From JAOAPY01 sp038237475 (GTDB lineage Bacteria > Acidobacteriota > Blastocatellia > Pyrinomonadales > Pyrinomonadaceae): a stretch of 64,000 nt of DNA. The stretch's first letter is position 1; every line of letters begins with the position of its first letter. Made by a program: the position numbers and the translations under genes. This document shows, one piece after another, positions 34,547 through 42,965 of the stretch. Under the pieces are notes generated by a model that saw only the letters and a program-made list of their open reading frames with translations, was not told where the DNA came from and ran no database searches. Location: the NCBI GenBank assembly GCA_038237475.1, contig JBBRYS010000002.1, positions 496,001-560,000 of the forward strand, written 5' to 3'.

Positions 34547-37117
34547 TTAACTACCAAAGCTTCTCCGGAATAAGTACGACATCTTCACGAAGAACGTGCG
34601 GCCATTGCGGCGAAAGCCTGGCTCAAGCTGGCCATTGAAAGGACTATAGCCATTGCGGGACAGATCGTCGTTGTACCCAACGTAGAATGCTGTCCCCGGG
34701 TTAGGCGTCCACCCGACCAGAAACTGACCTCTGATTCTGGCCGAGAGCGAATCGTAATCGGCCCGAGCGCGTGCGAACAAAAAGCGTGTGAATTGATAGG
34801 TCGAGCGCACCACGTAGATATTGTCGTCAAAGGCAACCAGGCCAGTGTCATAGCGCTTGAGGCGACTCTTGTTATAGGAAAGCGAAAAATTAAGTTCGTT
34901 GATCGGCTGTAAGCCAACGGATAATTCCATGTCCCACTGACTGCCTGCTCCGGGATCGAGCGCGGCTGACGGATTCCGCCGCGCTGCAGGACTGACTCGC
35001 GGAAAGTTTGGGCCTGCGCCAAAATCCAGGTCGAATGCCTTCGCGGTATGCATCCCAAAAAAGTTGAAATTGTACTTCTTGCTGGGACGACTACTGAGAA
35101 AGATGTAAGGGCTGGTAGGAGAAATTGATCGTTCGGGGTCGGCTCCAAAAAATGAACCGCTGTGAGTCACTGTGCGAGCTGCGCCAAACTCTTCCTCAAA
35201 TAACCGCTCGTAGGCTTTAACTACACCAATCCCCACCTGACTGCTGCGCTGCAGATTAAACTGGACTTGCGCTTCGTCTGCGATATTTTGACTGCGTCCC
35301 TGCCAGTCAAAGTTCATGCGACTGGAGTTGTAGACGCGCCAGGAAATTACTTTGGCTTTGGGTTTTGGCTCGGAGTTGTAACTAACAAACAGATCGTGAA
35401 AGTTCGTATTACGTCGCCGGGTAAATCCCACGTCAGCTCGATAATCTCGCGTGCGGCCCTGGCCGCTTAAGCGATAACTGAAGTGGCGGCCACTCTGGTT
35501 GAGACTATAGTTATAGCCAAACCCATTCCCGGTGCGATAGCTGCTTCTCGTGGCAAAGGAAGTTCCTGACTGATCCGACCCAATATAGCAGGGAGCAGAG
35601 GAGGAAGGCCGATAAAGATCTGCTCCTGGATTCGTGAAACAACGACGCGAGTTGGTGCCGATAACTTGAAAAGTCAGAGTTCGCTGCGGGCTAAACTTGA
35701 GCCGGCCATCAAAGGCCAACAGTTGATTGTGCTTCTCTATAAAGTTGTAACTCGTCGCCAAAATACCGAGACTCGACTCTCTGCCGACATCACGTTTTAA
35801 ACGCAGGACTGCGACATATGCGTTTTTGTCCAGGAACCGTCGAATTCCAGGCAGGATCAAGGGATCGGCGCGTTCCTCTGCGCTAAAGTTTCCCGGCGCA
35901 TTGTCACTGGCCAGCAAAAGTCCAAACGTGTTGCGTCCGCGCTTGCCCGTGAGCTTTACGGCAACATCCGGATCGACGATGGCTCGGGTGTGTACTACCT
36001 GAGAAGGCGTTTGAAAAATATCGATGCCTTCCAGGAAAAAGGGCCGCTTCTCCTGGAAAAAAATCGGAAAGCGCTGATTCGCAGTGATTACAGTCTCGTC
36101 CGCTTCGACTTGAGCAAAGTCCGGATTAATCGCCAGATCCAGTGTGACAGTCGGAGTCAATCCGTACTTCAGACTTAGACCAGGATCAAACTTTATTGGA
36201 CTGTTCACCATGCGGCCGGGATCCGTCGCGGCCGGGTTTGCAGCGAGCGCCGCTACCGAAAGCGAGCTGACCCTCTTTCCGGATTCTGAAAGCGTCAGAC
36301 TGGGAATGACCTCCAAGGTTCTTTCGGTCGAAATGCCTTCCAACCCAGTAAGGTGAGCAGCCTGAGTTAAGAGGCCTGAAATGTCGCGACTGATAGGGAC
36401 CCACGAGTCGATTTCATCGTTGAAACGATCGATGTTGCGCCAGATGTGAAATCCCCAAAGTTTCCCCTTCCCGGCTTCGTAACGCAGCGACTTGAACGGA
36501 ATCGCCACTTCAAGCGTCCAGCCATCGCTGGTCAGGATTCCTTTCGACTCCATCACGATGTCGACGCTGAAATCATTATTGGAGCCTTCGGTAACGATGC
36601 CGTCCTGTTGTACGCCCAGGGGATTCCAACCGAGGATGTAGGCTTTCCGCTGATCGTTGAAAGTATCGAGGTAGATGCGAACGTTATCTTCACCGAACAC
36701 CTGGTCGCGAGCAGCCACGCTCGCGCGCACCTTGTCGGGTTCGTCATAGGCGTGGAACGCAAAGTAAAGAAATTTCGAGTCGTAACCAAGAAACGCTTCA
36801 CTGGGTTTCGAAGGGGCAATATTGTCACCGGGAGTGGTCTGGTAAAAATCGCGTAGGACGACAGCCTGCTTCCATTCCTCATCGTTCAACCGACCATCTA
36901 TCACGGGGGGCTTATCAAGACGCGGAATATGGATTGGCCTGGCCTTCTCGGGAGGTACGGTCACACGCCCATTCGCTTTGGCGCCACTGTCTGGCAAAGT
37001 GATCGAGGCAGGTTTGACAGTAGTGGGAGCGGCACCGGTGTCGACTGTGGTTTGACCCCGAACGTAAACCAACAGGCTACACGTCACCACGCAGATCATC
37101 AAAATATTTTTCAACAA
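34547..37117 (-). CDS. DUF5916 outer-membrane protein with CBM9-like domain
   Basis: A large exported protein (856 residues from a TTG at 37117; an ATG six codons on is possible, but the n-region lysine favours the longer form). After the signal peptide and a linker comes a carbohydrate-binding family-9-like domain (about 60-250) starting at LDKPPVIDGRLNDEEW with YDSKFLYFAFHAYDEPD. Then follows DUF5916, a long beta-rich region with many aromatic/Gly strands ending in FVKMSYLFRRSFGS, which looks like an outer-membrane barrel with a terminal aromatic strand. It may bind or transport glycans; no enzyme motif is seen. Confidence 0.85.
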   Translation of the reverse strand: MLKNILMICVVTCSLLVYVRGQTTVDTGAAPTTVKPASITLPDSGAKANGRVTVPPEKARPIHIPRLDKPPVIDGRLNDEEWKQAVVLRDFYQTTPGDNIAPSKPSEAFLGYDSKFLYFAFHAYDEPDKVRASVAARDQVFGEDNVRIYLDTFNDQRKAYILGWNPLGVQQDGIVTEGSNNDFSVDIVMESKGILTSDGWTLEVAIPFKSLRYEAGKGKLWGFHIWRNIDRFNDEIDSWVPISRDISGLLTQAAHLTGLEGISTERTLEVIPSLTLSESGKRVSSLSVAALAANPAATDPGRMVNSPIKFDPGLSLKYGLTPTVTLDLAINPDFAQVEADETVITANQRFPIFFQEKRPFFLEGIDIFQTPSQVVHTRAIVDPDVAVKLTGKRGRNTFGLLLASDNAPGNFSAEERADPLILPGIRRFLDKNAYVAVLRLKRDVGRESSLGILATSYNFIEKHNQLLAFDGRLKFSPQRTLTFQVIGTNSRRCFTNPGADLYRPSSSAPCYIGSDQSGTSFATRSSYRTGNGFGYNYSLNQSGRHFSYRLSGQGRTRDYRADVGFTRRRNTNFHDLFVSYNSEPKPKAKVISWRVYNSSRMNFDWQGRSQNIADEAQVQFNLQRSSQVGIGVVKAYERLFEEEFGAARTVTHSGSFFGADPERSISPTSPYIFLSSRPSKKYNFNFFGMHTAKAFDLDFGAGPNFPRVSPAARRNPSAALDPGAGSQWDMELSVGLQPINELNFSLSYNKSRLKRYDTGLVAFDDNIYVVRSTYQFTRFLFARARADYDSLSARIRGQFLVGWTPNPGTAFYVGYNDDLSRNGYSPFNGQLEPGFRRNGRTFFVKMSYLFRRSFGS

Positions 37118-37262
37118 GAAACGAGCGCTCCCGGATTATTGATTAATTGAACTGACTGATCTGATCGGTCGCTTAAACCGTTACGACCGCTTCCTGATTG
37201 AAGTTTCCATTTAGTTCCCTTCGAACTGGGCTGGGCTCAAAGATTTTACTTTTATCATTGGA

Positions 37263-37314
37263 GTCACACTCGAGTTTCCAAAAAATTGAAAGTCTATTCA
37301 CTAATGAGTGTGAC
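37263..37314. repeat. Inverted repeat downstream of the DUF4097 cluster
   Basis: GTCACACTC (37263-37271) and GAGTGTGAC (37306-37314) are perfect 9-bp inverted arms 34 nt apart, starting 6 nt past the stop at 37320. No T run follows on either strand, so it is not a classical terminator. It could be a protein site or an RNA 3'-end stem. Confidence 0.4.
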
Positions 37315-37319
37315 ATCAA

Positions 37320-39188
37320 TCAGTGTTGCCGCAGAATCACATGGCCGTCACCGGTGTTGAGCTTGAAGACTGTGCCACCCTGCCCGACTTTCCAACGTTT
37401 CACTCCGGCTGAAGACGCAGTCTCTTCGGAGATATTCAGCCCGCCATTACTGACTGTCTCCGCATTTGTCTCAATGACGAAATTTGCACCCGAGGGGACT
37501 CCCAGCACAATTGAACCATCGCCGGTGCGCGCCTGCAGATCCGTGAAGGTTCCTTCCAGCGTGATTGAGCCGTCGCCGGTGCGAGCATCAACCGCGCCCT
37601 GAAATCCGGTCACAAGTATGCGGCCATCCTCCGTCGTGACCTTCAGGCTACCTTGACCGCCCTCAACTTCGACTGAGCCGTCACCACTGCGAGCTACTAA
37701 CTCGCCGGAAATCCCCTGGAGACTAAGTCTTCCGTCCTCAGAAGAAACATTCACATTTGCATTGCGGGGAACGAAAATTTCCAGTGTCGTCGAGCCGTTG
37801 TTTTCTGCGGGCTCCTTATTTGATTTCGCGACGATGACTATCGCAGAGCCCTGCTGCGTTGCTTCGATGGTGATCTTTTTTAGTGACTCTTCAGAGTCGG
37901 CCCGCTTCACTGCTGCATAACTGACCTCGGCCTTTTCCCAGGCGCGGATCGTGACGGTACCGTCAAACGTCGAGACCTTGACTGAGGGGACCCCGTTGAC
38001 GGGAAAGCTTTTCGATTCGCGATCGATAAACCGTCCCCAGCCGGTGCCTGTTCCTTTGGCTCCCTCGCGATAGCGGAACTGCTCGCGCATTTGCCGCTGG
38101 ACATCGCGCTGCATTTGTCGCTGGGCTTTTTCAACTTCGCGTTGCGACTCTCGAATGGAACGTTCAACTTCACGCTGAATTTGAGCCTGGTCTATTCTGG
38201 ATAATTCGACTTGAGCCCGCGTCGCTTCGCGCGTGGCTTTGCTCACTTCCTCACTAATACGGCGCATTTCGACAGCTGACTTGTCAGCCCTGGACTTGTC
38301 CTTGTCGGAGAGCAAATTGGTTGACAAGCTCAGCGTCCGGCCGTCACCGGCACGCTTGATCGAAATTCCGCCATTGACATTGCCCAGCTTAATGCGCGGC
38401 CCCCCGTTGCCGATTTGCCCGAAGAGTTCGTGACCGACGTACTCACCATCGTTCACCGGTAAGCCAAAGTCGTTATGCACTCCGCCATGAACCGTGCCGG
38501 CGCGCACTTGCGCGTTAGCGTCCGAGGGAATCACCAGGACAATATTCCCGTTGACTGAATTGAGCGTGACTGACTTCGCCGAGTCGAGTCGTGTAAAGGT
38601 TGTCTCCAAATTACCGTTCACGGTAGACAAGCGCACTTCGCCAACCAGCGCGCGCGCTTTGACATGGCCATTAATCGAAGAGGCCTTGACGTCGCCTTCA
38701 GCGCCGTCGATATCCAGCGAACCATTGATCACATCGACGGACTCAATACGCGCACGCCTGGGAATTGTCAGCGAATACTCCACCGTGGCCGGATTACCAT
38801 AGCGCCTGCTTTCTTCATCGTTGAATGTTTGACCACGATCAGGATACCTGGTCCTGATTCTGACGCTGTCGGCAGTCGCATTCACTTCAATCTTAGCTTC
38901 ATCAAATCGCTCACGGCGGTAGGCTTTCTTGACGGCGTCTACCTTTACTTCGTTCTTATCCCAGACTGAGATCCGCACTCCACCGTTGAGGTTCTCAACA
39001 GTAATCCTGCCATTGTCAGAAAGCGGATAGGACTGATGGAACTCCTCACGAACCTCGTCAGCTTTCACTTTCTGCGGGTCAGGCACTTCAAGACTCCACC
39101 AGCTAATCCCAGCTGCATATCCGGGACTGGCTGACTGAGTGAAGAGTGCGAGCCCGATAATCACTGCTGTAAAAATTATTCTCTTCAT
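37320..39188 (-). CDS. Exported double DUF4097 protein split by a coiled coil
   Basis: A 622-residue exported protein with signal peptide (IIFTAVIIGLALFTQSASPGYA) and AAGGAAAG before the ATG. Two DUF4097 beta-solenoid-like domains are visible: about 55-285 (GRITVENLNGGVRISVWDKNEVKV, SINGHVKARALVGEVRLSTVNG) and 395-622 (VSTFDGTVTIRAWEKAEV, RSGDGSVEVEGGQGSLKVTTEDGRI). A charged helical stretch of about 75 residues (298-372, rich in R/E/Q with heptad spacing) separates them. It lies downstream of the ECF/anti-sigma genes and probably senses or supports the envelope. Confidence 0.8.
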   Translation of the reverse strand: MKRIIFTAVIIGLALFTQSASPGYAAGISWWSLEVPDPQKVKADEVREEFHQSYPLSDNGRITVENLNGGVRISVWDKNEVKVDAVKKAYRRERFDEAKIEVNATADSVRIRTRYPDRGQTFNDEESRRYGNPATVEYSLTIPRRARIESVDVINGSLDIDGAEGDVKASSINGHVKARALVGEVRLSTVNGNLETTFTRLDSAKSVTLNSVNGNIVLVIPSDANAQVRAGTVHGGVHNDFGLPVNDGEYVGHELFGQIGNGGPRIKLGNVNGGISIKRAGDGRTLSLSTNLLSDKDKSRADKSAVEMRRISEEVSKATREATRAQVELSRIDQAQIQREVERSIRESQREVEKAQRQMQRDVQRQMREQFRYREGAKGTGTGWGRFIDRESKSFPVNGVPSVKVSTFDGTVTIRAWEKAEVSYAAVKRADSEESLKKITIEATQQGSAIVIVAKSNKEPAENNGSTTLEIFVPRNANVNVSSEDGRLSLQGISGELVARSGDGSVEVEGGQGSLKVTTEDGRILVTGFQGAVDARTGDGSITLEGTFTDLQARTGDGSIVLGVPSGANFVIETNAETVSNGGLNISEETASSAGVKRWKVGQGGTVFKLNTGDGHVILRQH

Positions 39189-39247
39189 CTAACTTTCCTT
39201 ATCGTTTTGAATTGTGCGGTTAGAGTTGCATCCGATAAGCACCGGCG

Positions 39248-39937
39248 CTACTCAGTAAACTCGAGGGAGCCACTTGCTGAAGCCAATGACCCGACAAAAT
39301 TTAGGAAGTCAACGCCCTGTGTCGACCCGAGATGCCGGAGCTGTAGCTTCTGCTTGAGCGCCTTCTGCATCTCCCTTTCATGGAAACGATATGCCTCCCT
39401 GATAAATATGCGAGCACCTACCTGAACTAAGTCATCGGGCAGTTTGATGTCCGGCGCCTGGGCCAACCTCACATTCGGCAGCGACACATAAACTGGAGGC
39501 AGGTCCGGCTTTGGTTCGTCAATCGCAGCCTTGGCCTGTAGCTCCGGAAGCCTCATGATTTTCAATCTCAACGCCCTCTTTGCGGGAACCAACACAGCCG
39601 ACCTCGGCTGATGGAGAACCGTAGGTTCAAGCGTTATGCCACCGATGATCGAAGCGTCGGCGACTGCTTCCGCGGAGGCCATTTCCTCGAGTGGGCAAGT
39701 ACGGCTTACACCTGCATTAATTTCTGCAGGCGATGCTTCGTTAGGCGCGATCCTGGTGACATAGAGCTTCTGACCGGCCGACGCGAACGAGGCGGCCACA
39801 CTATGCAGGGTATGCGCCACTGTCTCTACGCGTTCGAGGCGGTTAACCACTCCAGACAGCGAACCCAGAATAAGAAGCAGAACAAAGATTCGGTTCTGAG
39901 CCGTCCGTGATTTTTGAGGTGTTCCTGCATTCGTCAT
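39248..39937 (-). CDS. Membrane-anchored protein of unknown function in the ECF cluster
   Basis: Not recognised. The ATG at 39937 (GGAAGGAAAT upstream) gives 229 residues; the longer frame to 40060 is rejected. One hydrophobic segment (RIFVLLLILGSLSGVVNRL) near residue 20 suggests an inner-membrane anchor. The rest is hydrophilic with two cysteines, a Pro-rich centre (KPDLPPVYVSLPN) and a charged helical C-terminus (FHEREMQKALKQKLQLR). A motif shared with the ECF sigma gene lies 95-123 nt upstream, making it a likely regulon member together with the double DUF4097 gene after it. Confidence 0.65.
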   Translation of the reverse strand: MTNAGTPQKSRTAQNRIFVLLLILGSLSGVVNRLERVETVAHTLHSVAASFASAGQKLYVTRIAPNEASPAEINAGVSRTCPLEEMASAEAVADASIIGGITLEPTVLHQPRSAVLVPAKRALRLKIMRLPELQAKAAIDEPKPDLPPVYVSLPNVRLAQAPDIKLPDDLVQVGARIFIREAYRFHEREMQKALKQKLQLRHLGSTQGVDFLNFVGSLASASGSLEFTE

Positions 39938-40031
39938 GATTGCATTTCCTTCCTTGTTTCCCGGGCCGAAGCCGGCCTCCCAATGAATAGGTCGCTGCCG
40001 GCCTCGGCCCGTCTGCGTTGCTCTACTACCA

Positions 40032-40060
40032 AAACACCATCCCGGATCACTTTGTGGCAA
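40032..40060 (-). promoter_or_regulatory. Putative ECF-sigma promoter upstream of the 39937 gene
   Basis: TTGCCACAAA (40060-40051) is followed after 11 nt by TGGTGTTT (40039-40032). Both blocks and the spacing repeat upstream of the ECF sigma gene at 42791-42819, with 17 of 18 positions identical. Confidence 0.55.
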
Positions 40061-40184
40061 ATAAATGAAGGTGGGTAATCGGAATTTATTGCTGAGCGGT
40101 GCCTCTCTGGAGCTGCGCTAAATTCAGTGAAGTGAATCTGCTTCGGTCCACAAGTCGGCGCAGGCAGATTTAGGGTTGGGGTGG

Positions 40185-41282
40185 TTATAGTTTCCGAAGG
40201 TGGATGGTTCCGGAGAATGAGGCCAGTTCGAGTTTTGCATCCCCGCTGCCGTAGACAGCTTCCAGCCGGCGTAGGCCGACGCGGGGAACATCAACGATAA
40301 CCTTCGTCTTGACTTTAGGAGCGTCAACCGGTCGTTCATCCTTGCCTGGTGGACGAGGCTGGACTGCGGGAGCGGCAGGTGGCGCCAATGAGGCTACCAC
40401 GGTCGGTGCTGCGCTGGCCCTGGCACTCGACTGGCTAACCAGAGTAAGCGGAAAGTCAGTAATCACATCAGCCTTTTGCGAGAACCGGGCATTCAATCGA
40501 AATGAAGAATCCTCCGGCAGTGAGAGGGTCATGTCACCTGACATGGTTCGAAAAGCATAACGGCCGCCGCGCGCTAATGGCCCGCTAATATTAAGACTGC
40601 CATTCAATGTTTGAGCACTGAGTTGAGAATGCATTACGTGATCAAGCGAGATGTCGCCACTGAGTGTCTGGGCCTCGAAAATGTCTCCCGTTACTGCAGG
40701 ACTCAGCCCCTGCACCTCGATGTTGCCGCCGGCTGTGTGAAGATTGATTCGTCCGCTCGAATCTCGCAGCATTATCTCTCCGCTGATGGTACCGGCTTCG
40801 ACCGCGGTGACAGCGCGCTCTATTTCAATATCGCCATTCTGAGTATTGACATAGGCTGCAGCCACCCCGAAAACCCTAATGTCGCTGTCGCGCGTTCGCA
40901 GTTGGACGGCTGCACCATGTGGAACATCCAGTTCAATCTCGCTGGACGACTCACAAAAACCCGGCTGCAGAGGGCCCCGGGCCTTATCAAAGATCAACAG
41001 CTCGATTTTTTTTGCCGGAGTATTGTCTGCGCCGGAGTCTCTGCGCTGGAACTTAATCTCAGCAGCCTCGCCCGAGCGCACCCGAACACTATTTCGATCC
41101 CAACCATGGACGGTGATGCGGCCGGACACTGAACAGGCTGAGACAACCACTTGCGAATCTACCGCGATGGTTCGCTCAATCTGTGAACTACGATCCTTTT
41201 CATGCTTCTTGTCAGCATGCGCCAGGACCGGCGCAGCCAATAGCAGCAAGAGAAAAAGAATTTGAAGTCTGCGAGAGTTCAT
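40185..41282 (-). CDS. Exported DUF4097 protein in the ECF cluster
   Basis: A 365-residue exported protein; the ATG at 41282 is preferred to the GTG before it. The signal peptide is LQILFLLLLLAAPVLAHA. A DUF4097 beta domain covers about 30-255, with SGRITVHGWDRNSVRV, TQNGDIEIERAVTAVEAGTISGEI and LNGSLNISGPLARGG. An Ala/Pro-rich linker (about 290-320) is followed by a last short beta stretch (GSGDAKLELASFSGTIHL). It lies 14 nt downstream of the anti-sigma gene and is probably made with it, as an envelope target or sensor. Confidence 0.82.
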   Translation of the reverse strand: MNSRRLQILFLLLLLAAPVLAHADKKHEKDRSSQIERTIAVDSQVVVSACSVSGRITVHGWDRNSVRVRSGEAAEIKFQRRDSGADNTPAKKIELLIFDKARGPLQPGFCESSSEIELDVPHGAAVQLRTRDSDIRVFGVAAAYVNTQNGDIEIERAVTAVEAGTISGEIMLRDSSGRINLHTAGGNIEVQGLSPAVTGDIFEAQTLSGDISLDHVMHSQLSAQTLNGSLNISGPLARGGRYAFRTMSGDMTLSLPEDSSFRLNARFSQKADVITDFPLTLVSQSSARASAAPTVVASLAPPAAPAVQPRPPGKDERPVDAPKVKTKVIVDVPRVGLRRLEAVYGSGDAKLELASFSGTIHLRKL

Positions 41283-41296
41283 CACACCAAAGGATT

Positions 41297-42202
41297 TTAA
41301 CGTCGCGGGTTGACCAACCGCGAGTCGGCAATTTGATTCAGGAAGTCGACCTTGGTCTGGTAGGCCGCATACATAAATTCCGCCGCGTCCGGATTATTGG
41401 GATTACTTTTTGCAGCGTTGCGCGTTGCGGCTATGGCTCTGTCGAGCATTGCCAGATTGCGTTCGTATTCGGACTGCAAGGCCGGTCTCATGGCCAGGTT
41501 GCCGTCCGACCTAAGCGAAGTGTCGAGTTCTGCGATGGTCTTAATATAGCTTCGTTCACCCGGAAGCAGCTTGGCGTGCGCCGACTCGACCTGGTCGTTA
41601 GCTGGTGCCACGTTAGTGGGCTTCGCTCTGTATGCGACGCGCCTGCCAATCGCCCCCGACTTCGAATTGTCTATAGTCGGCGTGGGATTGACACTCGCAT
41701 TCACTGGCCCCGTCGCATCCGGACCTGCAATTGAAACTGAAACTGGCGCAACTACGACAGCCGCTATTCCGTCTAGAGCCGCCGGTGCCGCGCCCAATCG
41801 CAATAGCATAAAGCTAATCGCGAACAGGACAATCGCGGCCAGGCTTGCATATCCAAAGGTACGCTGGGGCGAAAGACACAAAACCTCTGCGAGCCGTCGA
41901 AATAAACGGTAAACGGTGGATCTTGACGAGCCGGCGACTAACTCCGGACGCGGTGGATTTAGCAGTCGCTGCTGGGAGATTGCGGCATCAATCCGATGAC
42001 GCAACCGATCTGTCGGTACGCTCAGAGAAAACTGAGGCTGCAGGGCTTCGGCCAATAACAGGCCGTCGTTTTCCAATTCTCGCGCCGCAAGTCTGCAGTT
42101 CAAACATGACGCTAGATGCGCGCCGGTGCTCTCCATTTTTTCCAGCGAGAGCTCGCCATCCAGATAGCTTTGGAGAATTCCTTCATTCAAACACCCTTTC
42201 AT
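41297..42202 (-). CDS. Anti-sigma factor with zinc-finger and one membrane helix
   Basis: A 301-residue partner of the upstream ECF sigma factor. The N-terminal anti-sigma zinc motif is H29-x3-C33-x2-C36 (HLASCLNC). A membrane segment follows (ASLAAIVLFAISFMLLRLG, about 118-137). The periplasmic part has a helix-rich C-terminus (LDRAIAATRNAAKSNPNNPDAAEFMYAAYQTKVDFLNQI). Its ATG overlaps the sigma stop by four bases (ATGA), so the pair is translationally coupled. It would hold the sigma factor at the inner membrane until an envelope signal arrives. Confidence 0.9.
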   Translation of the reverse strand: MKGCLNEGILQSYLDGELSLEKMESTGAHLASCLNCRLAARELENDGLLLAEALQPQFSLSVPTDRLRHRIDAAISQQRLLNPPRPELVAGSSRSTVYRLFRRLAEVLCLSPQRTFGYASLAAIVLFAISFMLLRLGAAPAALDGIAAVVVAPVSVSIAGPDATGPVNASVNPTPTIDNSKSGAIGRRVAYRAKPTNVAPANDQVESAHAKLLPGERSYIKTIAELDTSLRSDGNLAMRPALQSEYERNLAMLDRAIAATRNAAKSNPNNPDAAEFMYAAYQTKVDFLNQIADSRLVNPRR

Positions 42203-42765
42203 CGAACCCCTCCAATTTTGCCGTACACCCTTGCGAACTGTTTTCTGCCGCGTGCTACCAGGCTTCCTACATTAGTCTCTTTCAGCGTGAGCGTGAGGGC
42301 AATTTCACGATACGAAAGTCCCTGCTGCTTGAGAAGCAAACAACTGCGCATTGGTTCCTTAATTTTTTCCAACGCGCGCCGCGCCGCTTCAATATCGAGG
42401 CGCCTTTCGTACTCTTCTTCCGGGGCTTTCCAGCTCGTCTCGCAGTTATCCTGCGAGTAAACAGTATCGCGCACCAGCGATCGGCTTTGACCCCGAATCG
42501 TGTTGCGTGCCACATTGAGGGTCACTCGCAGCAGCCACGGCCGCAGCAACTCTTCTCCCGGCGTTGCATCCTGGTTTCGAAAAAGTCTTAGGAAGACTTC
42601 CTGCGTTATGTCTTCAGCTAAACCGGCATCGCGCACAACCGCGCGAGCCGTCCTGAAAACAGCACGGTGATGAAGCGTGAACGCTTCGTCAAAACTGAGC
42701 GAGGACGCCACAGTCGCGATTTGGTCAGGCATGGAGTCTATCAAGGCTCTAGCTTGTCCGTTCAT
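42199..42765 (-). CDS. ECF-type RNA polymerase sigma factor
   Basis: A 188-residue group IV sigma factor with region 2 (FDEAFTLHHRAVFRTARAVV, LAEDITQEVFLRLFR) and region 4 (EPMRSCLLLKQQGLSYREIALTLTLKETNVGSLVARGRKQF), the latter carrying the helix-turn-helix that reads the -35. It has no region 1.1 or 3. It heads the minus-strand cluster and is coupled to the anti-sigma gene. A bipartite promoter-like motif 26-54 nt upstream of its start recurs further down the cluster, so it probably directs its own transcription. Confidence 0.92.
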   Translation of the reverse strand: MNGQARALIDSMPDQIATVASSLSFDEAFTLHHRAVFRTARAVVRDAGLAEDITQEVFLRLFRNQDATPGEELLRPWLLRVTLNVARNTIRGQSRSLVRDTVYSQDNCETSWKAPEEEYERRLDIEAARRALEKIKEPMRSCLLLKQQGLSYREIALTLTLKETNVGSLVARGRKQFARVYGKIGGVR

Positions 42766-42790
42766 TCATTCACCGCTCTCTCAGAAGGGT

Positions 42791-42819
42791 AAACCCCACT
42801 AAAACGCCATTTGTGGCAA
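42791..42819 (-). promoter_or_regulatory. Putative autoregulatory ECF-sigma promoter
   Basis: TTGCCACAAA (42819-42810), 11 nt, then TGGGGTTT (42798-42791). The start point would fall about 20 nt before the ATG at 42765. The same two blocks at the same spacing lie at 40032-40060, and nowhere else that I can see. Confidence 0.55.
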
Positions 42820-42965
42820 CTTTCTGTCACGCTCAACTACCGTTTTCCAAGCGGTGTATTGTAGGCTGAAGTGCGTAACAAGCCAATCAGCTCAGAACCG
42901 CGTTGCACGAATGGGCTGGCCGAAAGTTCGAAAGCGAAAATCTCAGCGAGAACACGAGGACAAGA

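Noticed and set aside
37263..37314. Terminator for the DUF4097 cluster
   Set aside because: The inverted arms are perfect but the 34-nt loop is long and no T-run follows on either strand, so it is recorded only as an inverted repeat.
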